Below, one piece after another: positions 16,570-25,880 of a stretch of 64,000 bases of DNA (the stretch's first letter is position 1; every line of letters begins with the position of its first letter). This DNA is from Arthrobacter celericrescens (GTDB taxonomy: Bacteria > Actinomycetota > Actinomycetes > Actinomycetales > Micrococcaceae), in NCBI RefSeq assembly GCF_003614925.1, contig NZ_QYLP01000032.1, forward strand, positions 2,954-66,953, read 5' to 3'. The position numbers were made by a program, and so were the translations under genes. Below the pieces are notes generated by a model. The model did not search any database, was not told the DNA's origin, and saw nothing but the letters and a program-made list of their open reading frames with translations.

Positions 16570-17906
16570 GACTTCCCCTTGTCGCCGTTCCAGTTCAATT
16601 CCGCGTGGACCTGCCAGCCGCCGCCAGGCCCCGGGCCGGCTTCCACGGTGCCGGCGTAGATCCGTGCCCGCTCCCGCATGCCGTTGATGCCCTGGCCGGT
16701 CCCGATTCCGGGGACGCCGGCTCCGGGTCCGCCCGCTCCGGTGCCGTCTTCGCGGGTGCTGCGGCCGTCGTCGTGCACGTCAATGGCCACCCGGTCCCCG
16801 TCCCGCTGCACGCGGACCTCCACCAGGCCCAGCGAGCGGCCGTACCGCAGCACGTTGGTGAGGGACTCCTGCACGATCCGGAACACGGTGAGCCGGAAGG
16901 CGGGGTCGTCCGGCAGTGCCGGCCCGGTGTGCGAAAAATGCAGGGGAAGGCCCGCTGTGCGGAAGCCCTCCAGCAGGGTGGCGAGGTCCGCCGAGTCCGC
17001 GGGTGCGAGCGGGGCGGGGCGGCCTGAATCGTCCCGCAGCACCCCCAGCACGCGGCGCATGTCCGCGAGTGCGGTGCGGCCGGTGCGCGACAGTTCGCCG
17101 AGGACTTCCGCGGCGCGTTCGGGATCCTTCCGGACCACGACGGCGGCCCCGTCCGAGAGGCTGACCATCACCGTGAGCGAGTGCGCGACGACGTCGTGCA
17201 TCTCCCGGGCGATCCGGTTCCGTTCCGTCACGGACCCCAGGCGGGCGGTGCGGGCGGCCCAGGCGCGGATCTCGGACTCGTGTTCGCGGCGCTGCCGCAC
17301 CGAGATGCCGATCCCGGTGGCGATCAGGTTGGACAGCAGGATGCTGACGGCCGCGGTGATGTTGCTGATGAGGTGGTAGTTCTCGGGCAGGTCCGGGTCC
17401 GCGGCTCCGCCCGGCCCGCCGGGGCTGGTCCACATGAACAGGTAGAGCAGGGTGAGCGGCAGGCTCGCCGCGGCGAACACTGCGAGGGCGCTGCGCCGCG
17501 GCCGCACCACGGCCACGGCGTACAGCGCGAACCATAGGCCCGCGGACACATTCGTCCCCCACGGCTGCAGCAACGTCACCGCTAGTTCCAGGAGCGCGAC
17601 GACGGCCGTCACCGCCAGCGGGAAGGCCCGGCGCAGGAAGAGCGCCGCGGCGATGGCCACAAGCAGCAGCCCGGCCGGCCACTTGCCGTCGCCCACGCTG
17701 CTGATCATGGTGGACAGCGCCAGCAGCAGGTAGCAGAGCACCACCACGGCATCCATGGCGCGCGGATGTTCGTAGAAGTACCGGCGCACCCTGCCGCGGC
17801 GGCGCGCCGTGATCTCGGCGAAGGACGCGTCGGCCGCCGGAGCCGCGGCCACGGGTCCGTCCTTTGCCGGCGGAACCGCGTCCCTTGCCGGCGCTTCGTC
17901 ACTCAT
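16566..17906 (-). CDS. sensor histidine kinase (HisKA_3 family)
   Basis: A 446-residue membrane histidine kinase. A cytoplasmic Ala/Pro-rich leader precedes about five or six helices (residues 60-200) with little extracellular sequence, suggesting intramembrane sensing. The dimerisation box [17 protein letters not shown] contains the phospho-acceptor His. The ATPase domain shows [16 protein letters not shown] (N box), DVHDDGRS and [11 protein letters not shown] (G boxes). It pairs with the response regulator whose start it overlaps. The 141 bp upstream contain a 59-bp palindromic repeat that separates it from the ABC permease gene. Confidence 0.93.
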   Translation of the reverse strand: MSDEAPARDAVPPAKDGPVAAAPAADASFAEITARRRGRVRRYFYEHPRAMDAVVVLCYLLLALSTMISSVGDGKWPAGLLLVAIAAALFLRRAFPLAVTAVVALLELAVTLLQPWGTNVSAGLWFALYAVAVVRPRRSALAVFAAASLPLTLLYLFMWTSPGGPGGAADPDLPENYHLISNITAAVSILLSNLIATGIGISVRQRREHESEIRAWAARTARLGSVTERNRIAREMHDVVAHSLTVMVSLSDGAAVVVRKDPERAAEVLGELSRTGRTALADMRRVLGVLRDDSGRPAPLAPADSADLATLLEGFRTAGLPLHFSHTGPALPDDPAFRLTVFRIVQESLTNVLRYGRSLGLVEVRVQRDGDRVAIDVHDDGRSTREDGTGAGGPGAGVPGIGTGQGINGMRERARIYAGTVEAGPGPGGGWQVHAELNWNGDKGKS

Positions 17907-17954
17907 GGAACGAGCCTAGACCGGTGCTGATGCTCCCGGCCTTCATGCCGATTT

Positions 17955-18013
17955 CGCGGGAGAGCTGCGGGGTCGCCGGGACGTCGTTCCAGCGACCCCG
18001 CAGCGTTCCCGCG
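17955..18013. repeat. extragenic palindromic repeat, copy 1
   Basis: Outer arms CGCGGGA / TCCCGCG (17955-17961, 18007-18013) enclose inner 13-bp arms GCTGCGGGGTCGC / GCGACCCCGCAGC (17964-17976, 17992-18004) around a 15-base loop. Copy 2 at 44399-44454 has the same arms. It begins 34 bp after the ABC permease stop on the minus strand. There is no T-tract. It may attenuate transcription between the exporter and the kinase genes. Confidence 0.88.
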
Positions 18014-18047
18014 ACCCCGAAGGGCGACGGAGCGGTTACGGTGCGGA

Positions 18048-18941
18048 TCAGACGTCGCGCTTCTTGAGGGCGAACATCGCCGGAACCAGGAAGAGGATGA
18101 CGTAGCCAAGGAAAATCAGGCCGCCCTGCCACGGGTCCAGGATGCCGTCCGCGTGCCCGATCGAGAGGAAACGGCCGCCGGCTTCGCTGGGCAGGTACTG
18201 GGGAACGTACTTCCAGAAGTCGCCCGGAACGAAGGCCAGGAAACTCCCGGCGAACGGCAGGACGAACATGATCGCAACCAGGATGGTGATTCCGCCCGCG
18301 GAGTTCTTGAGCAAGGTGCCCAGGGACAAGCCGATCAGGGCGACCCCGGAAACGTAAAGCCCGCCGGTCAGCAGGCTGTAGAGGACCCCGTCCGTGCCCC
18401 AGTCCAGGTCCAGGCCCATTCCGGTGAACATCGGCGCGGCCAGCAGGAAGCTGAGCGCACCGCCGGCGATGGAGAGGACGTAGGAAACCACCACCAACAC
18501 CACGGCCTTCGCGGCGAAGGTGGACAGGCGGTCCGGGGCGGCGTTGAACGTGGAGCGGATCATGCCGGTGGCGAACTCCGAGGCAATGAAGAGCACAGCC
18601 AGGGAGCCGAGGACCAGGATGCCGATGTTCAGGCCGGCGTTGGGCAGGTTGTAGAGCTCGAAGGCCTGGCCGGCCGGGATGGATTCGGCGGCCTGCTGCG
18701 GGGTCATTTTCTGTCCCCCGGGCCCTTCCGTGCTCGTCATCTGGTTGATGATGCTCCACCGGGCGAGGGCTGCCAGCATGGCGACGCCGACGATCGCCAC
18801 GAAGGTGCCCAGCACCAGGATCTTGGTGCTGAGGAGGGTCCGGAACTTGATGAATTCCGAGTCGAGGACCCGGAAGAAGTTCACTCCGTGGCCGGCGGTT
18901 GCCGGAGGCGTGGATTTGGCGGAGACGGTGGCGGTGCTCAT
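18048..18941 (-). CDS. ABC-2 type transporter permease
   Basis: A 297-residue membrane protein with six predicted helices, N-terminal RVLDSEFIKFRTLLSTKILV typical of ABC-2 permeases (core SEFIKFRTLLSTK), a large extracytoplasmic loop after helix 1 and ATGMIRSTFNAAPDRL in the middle. It should form an exporter or efflux system with the ATPase, whose stop it overlaps (18938-18941). No substrate can be read. The kinase and regulator downstream suggest a stress- or drug-responsive exporter of the antimicrobial-peptide-resistance kind, which is inference. Confidence 0.9.
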   Translation of the reverse strand: MSTATVSAKSTPPATAGHGVNFFRVLDSEFIKFRTLLSTKILVLGTFVAIVGVAMLAALARWSIINQMTSTEGPGGQKMTPQQAAESIPAGQAFELYNLPNAGLNIGILVLGSLAVLFIASEFATGMIRSTFNAAPDRLSTFAAKAVVLVVVSYVLSIAGGALSFLLAAPMFTGMGLDLDWGTDGVLYSLLTGGLYVSGVALIGLSLGTLLKNSAGGITILVAIMFVLPFAGSFLAFVPGDFWKYVPQYLPSEAGGRFLSIGHADGILDPWQGGLIFLGYVILFLVPAMFALKKRDV

Positions 18942-19948
18942 CGCTGGGATCCTTCCATGGCGGCGGCTTCGGCGTCGGACATCCGGTAGGCCCCGGTTCC
19001 GGAGCCTCCGTTCAGGGGGCCGGGCGCCTGTCCCGCGTGTGACTCGAGGTGCGAGTGGTACTCCACCTCGTCCCGGGTCAGCTGGAAGTACGCCTCTTCC
19101 AGGGATGACGTGAGCGGCGTCAGTTCATAGACGAGCACGCGGTTTTCGAGCGCCAGTTCGGCGATCCTACGCGGGTCGATGCCCGAGACTTCGAGGGTTT
19201 CCGGCTCGTTCTGGTCCACGCGGACGCCCTCGCCTGCCAGCAGCACGCCCAGGCGCGACGTGTCCGGGGTCCGGACCAGGGTGCGCTTGCGGGTCTGGCT
19301 TTCGATCAGCGCCTCCACCGTGGTGTCGGCGATGATCCGGCCGCGGCCGATAACGATCAACTGGTCCGCGGTCTGCGCCATCTCGGACATCAGGTGGCTG
19401 GAGATGAAGACCGTCTTGCCTTCGCGGGCAAGGTACCGTGCGAGGTTGCGGACCCACAGCACGCCTTCGGGGTCCAGGCCGTTGACCGGTTCGTCGAGGA
19501 TCAGGGTCTGGGGATCGCCGAGGAGCGCGTTGGCGATGCCCAGCCGCTGGCCCATGCCGAGGGAGAACCCGCCGGCCTTCTTCTTCGCGACGGCGCTGAG
19601 GCCGGTCATGTCGATGACCTCGTCGATGCGCTTTTTCGGGATGCCGTGGGTGGCTGCCATGGCCCGGAGGTGGTTGTAGGCGCTGCGGCTGGTGTGCACT
19701 GCCTTGGCGTCGAGCAGGGCGCCCACCTGGTGAAGCGGTGCCTTGTGCCTGGCATACGGCAGGCCGTTCACGGTGACGCTGCCGGCGGTGGGTCGGTCCA
19801 GGCCCATGATCATGCGCATAGTGGTGGATTTGCCGGCGCCGTTGGGGCCCAGGAAGCCCGTGACCTTTCCGGGTTGGACGGTGAAGCTGACCCCGTCGAC
19901 GGCGGTCTTCTCGCCGTAGACCTTTCGCAGCCCGTGTGCCTCAATCAT
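18938..19948 (-). CDS. ABC transporter ATP-binding protein
   Basis: A 336-residue ATPase of the DRA/CcmA exporter class. Motifs in order: Walker A GPNGAGKSTTMRM, Q-loop region, signature FSLGMGQRLGIANAL, Walker B TLILDEPVNGLDPEG, and switch His in VFISSHLMSE. The C-terminal 100 residues form the usual extra domain. The signature begins SLGMGQ rather than LSGGQ, a normal variant in this exporter class. Start ATG 19948. The 136 bp upstream carry an inverted repeat (19998-20018) that could be the response-regulator site. Confidence 0.94.
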   Translation of the reverse strand: MIEAHGLRKVYGEKTAVDGVSFTVQPGKVTGFLGPNGAGKSTTMRMIMGLDRPTAGSVTVNGLPYARHKAPLHQVGALLDAKAVHTSRSAYNHLRAMAATHGIPKKRIDEVIDMTGLSAVAKKKAGGFSLGMGQRLGIANALLGDPQTLILDEPVNGLDPEGVLWVRNLARYLAREGKTVFISSHLMSEMAQTADQLIVIGRGRIIADTTVEALIESQTRKRTLVRTPDTSRLGVLLAGEGVRVDQNEPETLEVSGIDPRRIAELALENRVLVYELTPLTSSLEEAYFQLTRDEVEYHSHLESHAGQAPGPLNGGSGTGAYRMSDAEAAAMEGSQR

Positions 19949-19997
19949 GGAGTGCCCCGATCATGGAAGTGTCCCTTCCCTTTCGCTGAAGCTGAGT

Positions 19998-20018
19998 GTT
20001 GTTGACGGTATTAACAAC
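19998..20018. promoter_or_regulatory. inverted repeat upstream of the ABC exporter operon
   Basis: GTTGTT and AACAAC flank a 9-base spacer, 50 bp before the ATPase start. The spacing (centres 15 bp apart) suits a NarL/LuxR-type response regulator dimer, so it may be the site for the regulator encoded at the end of the operon. Only one copy was seen. Confidence 0.45.
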
Positions 20019-20084
20019 GCTAGCCACGAAGATCCCGGGTTTCGCCTGTCCCAGGGATGATTCAGGGTCGGATCAGGGTAGTCC

Positions 20085-21650
20085 TCATGGATGATCCGGG
20101 CCTGCCTCGGCCGGCGAGTACACCCGGAGGTGGCCCGGCGCGACGCTGAACCCGGCGCTGCGCACCCCGGGGAGGGGTTCGCCGTCGACCGCCAGCACCA
20201 GCGGCGAGTCCAGCGCGTCTACGCTGATCCGCGACGCCTCACGCAAGTGGGTCACCTTCGAACTGCCGGCGGTTCCGGTGGCCACCGCCCAGAGCAGCCG
20301 GAGCCGGGCAAAGGGCTCGTCCGCGGTGACCATGCGGATGTCCAGGACGCCGTCGTCCATCACGGGGCGGGCCAGCGGCGCGAGGTCCCGCGGATAGTAC
20401 CGGCCGCGGCCGAGGTAAAGGATCCAGATCCGGTGCCGGACGCCGTCGATCAGCAGGCTGGTGGGCGAGGACGCGCCGAAGGTGCGCAGCCCCGCGATCA
20501 GGCCGGCCAGCGGTTTGCCGAGGGCGCCTTGGAGGCGTTCGCGCCGGCGCACCAGGTTCGGATAGACGCCGATGCTGGCGGTGTTGAGCATGGCGAGCTC
20601 ACGGATCTCGTCCGTCCCGTCCTGGCCGCGGCCAGCCGTCACATGCCCCAGGTCCACGCTCATCCCGCTTCCGGCCTCCGCGGCGGCTACGGCGTCCTCG
20701 AGGGTGGCGATGCCGGTGTCGCGGGCGAAGTGGTTGAGCGTCCCGCCTGGCAGCACCAGCAGCGGCAGTCCGTGTTCGACGGCGGCGGCCGCCGCGGTGC
20801 CGACCGTTCCGTCGCCGCCCCACACGCCCAGGGCCTTGGTGCCCGGCCGCGCGGCGGTTTCCTCGATGACGGCGGTGACGTCATCGTCGTCGCCGGCCTC
20901 GCGGATGTGCGCCTGGGGGAAGGCTTCCTGCAGGAGTTGGCCGGTCTCCGGCGAGTAGGAGCCGCCCTTGGCGTTGACGACGATCGCCAACCCGGCGCCG
21001 TCGGCGATCCGCGGGAGGTCTTCGTCGGTGCGGCGCTGCTCCGGCTGCTCGGCCCGCTCCGGCCACCAGCGGCGGGTGAGCAAGGCAGCGCCCACGCCGA
21101 TCGCGGAACCAAACACGACGTCGGAGGGCCAATGAGCGCCGGTGTGGACGCGGGAATAGGCGACGCCGGCGGCCACCGGGGCGAGGAGCGCGCCGGCCGC
21201 CGGGTGGACGAAGGAAACGCCCAGGGTAAAGGCCACTGCCGAGGCCGAGTGGCCCGAGGGCATCGAGGAACTGGTGGGCTGCGGATGGACGAAACGGAAG
21301 ACCGGGAGGTGCTCGGGCAGGGGCCGGGCGCGCGGGAGCAGGGTCTTGAAGCCGAGGTTGGTCACGGCGGACGCAACACCGAGGGCAAGGAGGCCGTGCA
21401 CTGCCGCCCGGCGGGGTTTCCCCGGAACTGCGGCAAGGGCGCCGGCGACGGCGAACCACAGCTTGCCCTTGGTGGCAGAGGCCGAGAGGTTGCGGAAGAA
21501 GGCGTCGTGGTTCCCGTGCGGCCAGCGGGAAATCGTGCGGACCACGGCGCGGTCGAAATCGGCGATCCGGCCCGGGCCCTGGCGGAGGAGTGCGGGAGGC
21601 ATTGCGAGCCCTCGGCGTAACCCAAGGCTCCGGCGCGGCAATGTCAGCAT
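20085..21650 (-). CDS. PAP2 phosphatase / diacylglycerol kinase family fusion protein
   Basis: A 521-residue two-domain protein. The N-terminal half is a membrane PAP2 phosphatase with the three signatures KTLLPRARP, PSGHSAS and SRVHTGAHWPSD. The C-terminal half is a diacylglycerol-kinase/YegS-type catalytic domain with VVNAKGGSYS, GGDGTVGTAAAA and LPGGTLNHFARD, and a C-terminal MDDGVLDIRMV strand. Such fusions are common in actinobacteria and are thought to dephosphorylate and rephosphorylate lipids such as phosphatidate, diacylglycerol or polyprenols. Start 21650 fits the basic leader; a later ATG near residue 17 is possible. Confidence 0.92.
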   Translation of the reverse strand: MLTLPRRSLGLRRGLAMPPALLRQGPGRIADFDRAVVRTISRWPHGNHDAFFRNLSASATKGKLWFAVAGALAAVPGKPRRAAVHGLLALGVASAVTNLGFKTLLPRARPLPEHLPVFRFVHPQPTSSSMPSGHSASAVAFTLGVSFVHPAAGALLAPVAAGVAYSRVHTGAHWPSDVVFGSAIGVGAALLTRRWWPERAEQPEQRRTDEDLPRIADGAGLAIVVNAKGGSYSPETGQLLQEAFPQAHIREAGDDDDVTAVIEETAARPGTKALGVWGGDGTVGTAAAAAVEHGLPLLVLPGGTLNHFARDTGIATLEDAVAAAEAGSGMSVDLGHVTAGRGQDGTDEIRELAMLNTASIGVYPNLVRRRERLQGALGKPLAGLIAGLRTFGASSPTSLLIDGVRHRIWILYLGRGRYYPRDLAPLARPVMDDGVLDIRMVTADEPFARLRLLWAVATGTAGSSKVTHLREASRISVDALDSPLVLAVDGEPLPGVRSAGFSVAPGHLRVYSPAEAGPDHP

Positions 21651-21735
21651 GGGGCCAGCGTACTCCTGCGCGCCGCGCGGGTGCCGGGGTGCGGGGCGGG
21701 CCGTCGTCGGGAGCTTGGACAGGCACCAGGTGCGG

Positions 21736-22779
21736 TCAGGGTTGGGCGTAGACGTAGGGCTTGAGGGCCGGTTCGGTTCCGACGTGCGGGTACGCGACGA
21801 GTTGGGCGAGGACGGTGTTCCAGAGGTCCACGTATTTGCCGGGGAACGTCAGCGGGTTGACGCCGGGCATGAGCAGTTTGGTGCAGGTGGAGGCCGGGGT
21901 CCTCGCAGGGTTTGCGGGTCCGTCGTGGCTGAGGGCGTCGACGGCGAGGGCGTAGGCGACCGGGTCGTAGGTGCCGGTGGCCAGGTGGTCGGCGGCGTTG
22001 AGCGGGCAGACATCCTGGAGGGCGACGTTGGTGATGGTGCCTGTGCCGCCGTGCAGTGACGTGGTCCCGGAGTCGTTGAGGTTGGGGGTGACGAACTGGT
22101 CGGTGTGGGAGTAGATGTCCGTGTAGGAAATCCCGGCGAAGGTTTCCTGGAAGGAATTCGTTGCCTGGGTGAAGGCGGAGTTGAACCGCTGCTGCTGCAG
22201 TGCCGGCGCGCACCCGGCGGCGCACATGCCGTCCACGGTCAGGCTGCCGTGGTTGGTGGCGCCGAGGGCCACGTAGTCATCGACCATGGCGCGGGTGTCA
22301 GGCCAGAACCGCAGCGCGAAGCGGGGAGCGAGGCCGCCTTGGCTGAACCCGAGGAGATCCACCTTCCGGCCGCTGATCGCGCGGACTTCCCGGATCGCGT
22401 TGACGATGTACTCGGCCGAGACCTGGATGTCGTTCATCGCGTCTTCGGGCAGGGCGACGGAGCAGTAGGGCCAGTTCAGCTTGTCCAGTGCCTGGAACCA
22501 GTTCCCGTCGTAATTCGATTCCGGGGTCAGTGTGGTTCCGGGAATCAGGAGCACCACGTCCCGTGTTGCGTTGCCGGCATTGGCCGTGCACTCGAGGCTG
22601 GCGTCCAGCAGATTCTGCGGCACCGAAAGCGCCGGGCCTGGCTGGTCGACCGGAGCGTACACGGGGTCGGCCGATGCGGGCGCGACCGATGAGACAGCCA
22701 GCATCGCAGCCGACATCCCGGCCACAACAATGCCCCGCATGGCCTTGCCCATGATTGATCCCTTTTCACTTCTCTTCAT
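21736..22779 (-). CDS. secreted lipase (CalB-like alpha/beta hydrolase)
   Basis: A 347-residue secreted esterase/lipase. A signal peptide (basic MKR..., core GIVVAGMSAAMLAV, cleavage after PASA) leads into an alpha/beta hydrolase. The nucleophile elbow is LLGFSQGGL. The oxyanion region DVVLLIPGTTLTPESNYDGNW resembles Candida antarctica lipase B (core LLIPGTTLTP). Later loops GMCAAGCAP and DVCPLNAADH carry Cys residues that could form disulphides. ATG 22779 has AAGGA 7 bases upstream; in-frame ATGs at 22797 and 22752 also have partial sites. It follows the 90-aa gene by 10 bp. Confidence 0.87.
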   Translation of the reverse strand: MKRSEKGSIMGKAMRGIVVAGMSAAMLAVSSVAPASADPVYAPVDQPGPALSVPQNLLDASLECTANAGNATRDVVLLIPGTTLTPESNYDGNWFQALDKLNWPYCSVALPEDAMNDIQVSAEYIVNAIREVRAISGRKVDLLGFSQGGLAPRFALRFWPDTRAMVDDYVALGATNHGSLTVDGMCAAGCAPALQQQRFNSAFTQATNSFQETFAGISYTDIYSHTDQFVTPNLNDSGTTSLHGGTGTITNVALQDVCPLNAADHLATGTYDPVAYALAVDALSHDGPANPARTPASTCTKLLMPGVNPLTFPGKYVDLWNTVLAQLVAYPHVGTEPALKPYVYAQP

Positions 22780-22789
22780 TCGAAATTCC

Positions 22790-23062
22790 TTACTCATTGC
22801 TGCCGAACACCCCTCTTACGGGTCGTTTTTCCTTGGGCTCCGCCACCGGCTGGTTCTGTGCCTCGTACTCGACCCATATTTCGAAGCCGTGGGCCGCTTC
22901 GAAGAGTGCCCTGCGATAGACCCCTTCGGGTGCGAGCCAGATAACGGAGGAGTCGGGCATGGCGTTGTCGACAAGTCCCGTTTGGACCTGTTCGCCCGAA
23001 TGCCGGACCTCAACCCGTTTTCCTATCAGCTTTGTCCAATCCGATACGCGACGTTTTTTCAC
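22790..23062 (-). CDS. small hypothetical protein (SH3-like barrel?)
   Basis: A 90-residue soluble protein starting VKKRRVSDWTKLIGKRVEV from GTG 23062, with AGGGG 9 bases upstream. Alternating strands (GKRVEVRHSGEQVQTG, SSVIWLAPEG, FEIWVEYEAQ) suggest a small beta barrel. It lies 51 bp after the decarboxylase and 10 bp before the lipase, so it may be part of the long minus-strand transcript. I do not recognise a family. Its co-conservation with the decarboxylase would be the best clue. Confidence 0.6.
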   Translation of the reverse strand: MKKRRVSDWTKLIGKRVEVRHSGEQVQTGLVDNAMPDSSVIWLAPEGVYRRALFEAAHGFEIWVEYEAQNQPVAEPKEKRPVRGVFGSNE

Positions 23063-23113
23063 TGTCGAAGCCCCTGCGCTACGAGAGAGGTCATGCCTGA
23101 TGAACCCCTTCTT

Positions 23114-25816
23114 CTAGTCTTTGAACACGAGATAGCCCTGATCCGGGTTGAAGCCATGGATCTCGCGGGTATCCAAGGCAGCCATGAAGTCCAGGGTCTG
23201 GGTGGTGATGACCTGGCCGGGGACCAGGATGGGAAATCCTGGCGGGTAGGGCGTGACGAAGCCCGCCGACACCACCTCGGTCCCGCTCCCGATCTGCGCC
23301 GAAAGCTCGTCGGGGGTGAGGTAGGCGGTTGCACCCGGACGATAGCTTTCAAAGAATGCCGACCGGATATCCCCGTCCGGCGTGGAAGCCCCTTTCCGGA
23401 ACCGGGCCGCGAAATGGCTGAAGTCCGGCAACGGCGGCGTGGCTGCCTCCGGAGCGTGCGTCACCGCCGTCGGTCCGTTTCCGTTCAGCACACCGGGAGC
23501 CTCATTCTCGAATGTCTCTGCCAGTTTCACGAGAACCTCAATCAGATACGCCACGGCGCTGCGGCTGGTCCCGATGTTGGTCATGAAAAGCACGCTGTTG
23601 CGGGAGGTCTTGTTGACCTGGATGCCGTGTTTGTCCGCGAGGAACTGATGCCGGAAGGTATCGCCGTCGACGCCGGTGCGGCTGATGTCCAACGTCAGCC
23701 GGCTCGGGTCGACAACGAATTCATCGTGTTGCCAGGCGCGTTCGAAGGTTGAGTAGCCGTCCCGCAACGGCATGGGGCTGGTAGAGGCCCGGTACCGGGC
23801 CGGCACCAGGTCATGGGTTGTGAGGACCCGGAAGTATTTCTTCAGGAGGGCGTTCCGCGCCACTGCCTCAGCCAGGCTCGTGGCGAGGTCGGCCTGCCTT
23901 TGCACCAGGCCAAAACCTTCGAGCTCCACCTGGCGGCGTCCGATGTCCAGGGAGGCCAGAATCTGGTAATTCGGTGAGGTCGAGGTGTGCGTCATGTACG
24001 CTTCGCGGAACGATTCCTGATTCATCTCCCTGAAGTCCTGGTCGTGAACATGGATCATCGAGCCTTGGCGGAGCGATGTCAGGGTCTTGTGGGTGGATTG
24101 GGTGGCGTACACCCGAAGCCTGGCCTTCTTGGGATCCGGTATCAGCCGGGTGTTCAGCCAGAGCTCGTCGTCTGCATATTCGTTGGTCCCGGGATTCCGG
24201 AGAAGCGCTTCCTGTTTGGCGTGCCGGGCGCCGTAGGACGGATCACTGAAGGAGGACGCGAGCTTCCTCGCCGCTGCCATCGCGGTTCTCCGCCGGTAAA
24301 CCGGATGGAATCCGGCGAAGGCGAACCATGCTTCATCCCAGAGGAAGACGAGATCCGGTTTGATGGCGAGGCATTCCTCCATGACCCGTTCGACGTCGTA
24401 GACGATGCCGTCGAACGTGCAGTTGGTCAGGGTGATCATCTTGACTTCGTCCAAACGACCTTCGCGGCGATAGTCCAGCAGCCGCTGTTTGATGCTTGCC
24501 AGCGGGACTGCCCCGTAAAAGGCATATTTATCCAGCGGGTACGCATCCAGGTAAGAAACCTGGGCACCGGCGAGGGCAAAGGCGTAGTGGTGGGACTTAT
24601 GGCAGTTTCGATCGACCAGGACGATATCTCCGGGAGCAAGGATCGACTGATGCACGATCTTGTTCGCCGTCGATGTTCCGTTCGTAACGAAGTAGGTCCT
24701 CTCGGCCCCGAACGCACGTGCCGCCAAATCCTGCGCATGTTTGATGGACCCATGCGGATCCAACAGTGAGTCCAGACCGCCCGATGTTGCGGAGGTCTCG
24801 GCCAGCAGGAGGTTGAGTCCGTAGAAGTCGGCCATGTCGCGGATCCACGGGGAGCTGCCTACTGATCCTCCGCGGGAAATCGGCAAAGCATGGAACACGC
24901 TGGAGGGACGGCGGCTGTAGTTCTGGATAGCCGTAAAGAACGGTGTCTCGTAGCGTTCAGCGATGCCCGAGAGCAGCGACAAATGCAGGTCAAGGTGATC
25001 CTGCCTCCGGAAGATCCTCCTGAACCGGCGGGTGAGGGATCCGGCCAGCGTTTCAATGGAGACGCCTGCCACCAAATACACGTCAAGCTCCGGACGAAGT
25101 TCGGAGATTCGTTCGGACAGATTGAGGATGCGTTCGATCGGACGCATCCCCTCAAGCCGCTCACTGACGTGGTCCGCAAGGAAATTGCGCAGGTCCCGGC
25201 CCAGGGGCTGCTTGCTGGCGACCTGGAAGCCGGGCCTGAGGATGCAGGCCTGAATGTCGCGGTTGAGCAGCAAGGCCACAAGCGCGTCCTCATAGCTCGG
25301 GACCACCGTTACTTCATAGTGAAATGAGTCGGTCGGCCGCCGCTGGGCGTACATGTCGGACTTGAGCGCCTCCGCCTCCTGGTCCGTGATGTCATCCACA
25401 AGAAGAACCTCAAACCGGGGCCTGGAGACGCTCTCGCGTCCGTCCGCGGTTTCCGGCTCATACCCCTCCTGCGTCGCTCGGCTGTTCCTCTGGGCTTCAG
25501 CCTGGGACCCGGAAGACGGCAGGTGTTGTGCCACCGATGCCAGCAAATCCACGGCAGCCTGGAATTCACCGGACGTCACGGCCTCGTCAAGCCTCGCCAC
25601 TGTAACCACCCCGGGAGCTGCCCAGTACGGTTCAACCGCCTTCAGCAGGCCCAGCGCCCTCCGAACCTGGTCCTGCAAGCTGGCTTGGGAAGGTTTGGCA
25701 GAACTTCCCATGTTCAGCTGCTTCAGGGCATACCCAAGGAATTCCCAGGCGTCGGCCCGGACGCGCCAGGCCCGGCTGGGGGTCTTCGTTTCCTTGCCGG
25801 ATGTTTCGTTTGTCAT
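23114..25816 (-). CDS. PLP-dependent Orn/Lys/Arg-type decarboxylase (fold type I)
   Basis: A 900-residue decarboxylase of the Orn/Lys/Arg class, longer than the 710-760 residues of enterobacterial enzymes. The first ~130 residues are a linker of unknown type. A receiver-like wing domain follows (EVLLVDDITDQEAEALKSDM region). The PLP domain shows FVTNGTSTANKIV, DRNCHKSHHYA, FLWDEAWFAF (PLP-ring Asp) and TQSTHKTLTSLRQGS, whose Lys577 should form the Schiff base. The C-terminal domain ends in PYPPGFPILVPG. It should decarboxylate a basic amino acid to a polyamine. ATG 25816 has GGAAAC nearby; the frame upstream is shadow. It follows the serine hydrolase by 64 bp. Confidence 0.88.
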   Translation of the reverse strand: MTNETSGKETKTPSRAWRVRADAWEFLGYALKQLNMGSSAKPSQASLQDQVRRALGLLKAVEPYWAAPGVVTVARLDEAVTSGEFQAAVDLLASVAQHLPSSGSQAEAQRNSRATQEGYEPETADGRESVSRPRFEVLLVDDITDQEAEALKSDMYAQRRPTDSFHYEVTVVPSYEDALVALLLNRDIQACILRPGFQVASKQPLGRDLRNFLADHVSERLEGMRPIERILNLSERISELRPELDVYLVAGVSIETLAGSLTRRFRRIFRRQDHLDLHLSLLSGIAERYETPFFTAIQNYSRRPSSVFHALPISRGGSVGSSPWIRDMADFYGLNLLLAETSATSGGLDSLLDPHGSIKHAQDLAARAFGAERTYFVTNGTSTANKIVHQSILAPGDIVLVDRNCHKSHHYAFALAGAQVSYLDAYPLDKYAFYGAVPLASIKQRLLDYRREGRLDEVKMITLTNCTFDGIVYDVERVMEECLAIKPDLVFLWDEAWFAFAGFHPVYRRRTAMAAARKLASSFSDPSYGARHAKQEALLRNPGTNEYADDELWLNTRLIPDPKKARLRVYATQSTHKTLTSLRQGSMIHVHDQDFREMNQESFREAYMTHTSTSPNYQILASLDIGRRQVELEGFGLVQRQADLATSLAEAVARNALLKKYFRVLTTHDLVPARYRASTSPMPLRDGYSTFERAWQHDEFVVDPSRLTLDISRTGVDGDTFRHQFLADKHGIQVNKTSRNSVLFMTNIGTSRSAVAYLIEVLVKLAETFENEAPGVLNGNGPTAVTHAPEAATPPLPDFSHFAARFRKGASTPDGDIRSAFFESYRPGATAYLTPDELSAQIGSGTEVVSAGFVTPYPPGFPILVPGQVITTQTLDFMAALDTREIHGFNPDQGYLVFKD

Positions 25817-25880
25817 ATCTGTTTCCGTGTTTCTGGTTCTCGAAATGGCTGTCCGTCTCCCGGGCAGCAGGAACGGTGGG

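Noticed and set aside
20091..21620. 509-codon plus-strand frame opposite the PAP2/diacylglycerol-kinase fusion
   Set aside because: Antisense shadow; the minus strand carries all the enzyme motifs.
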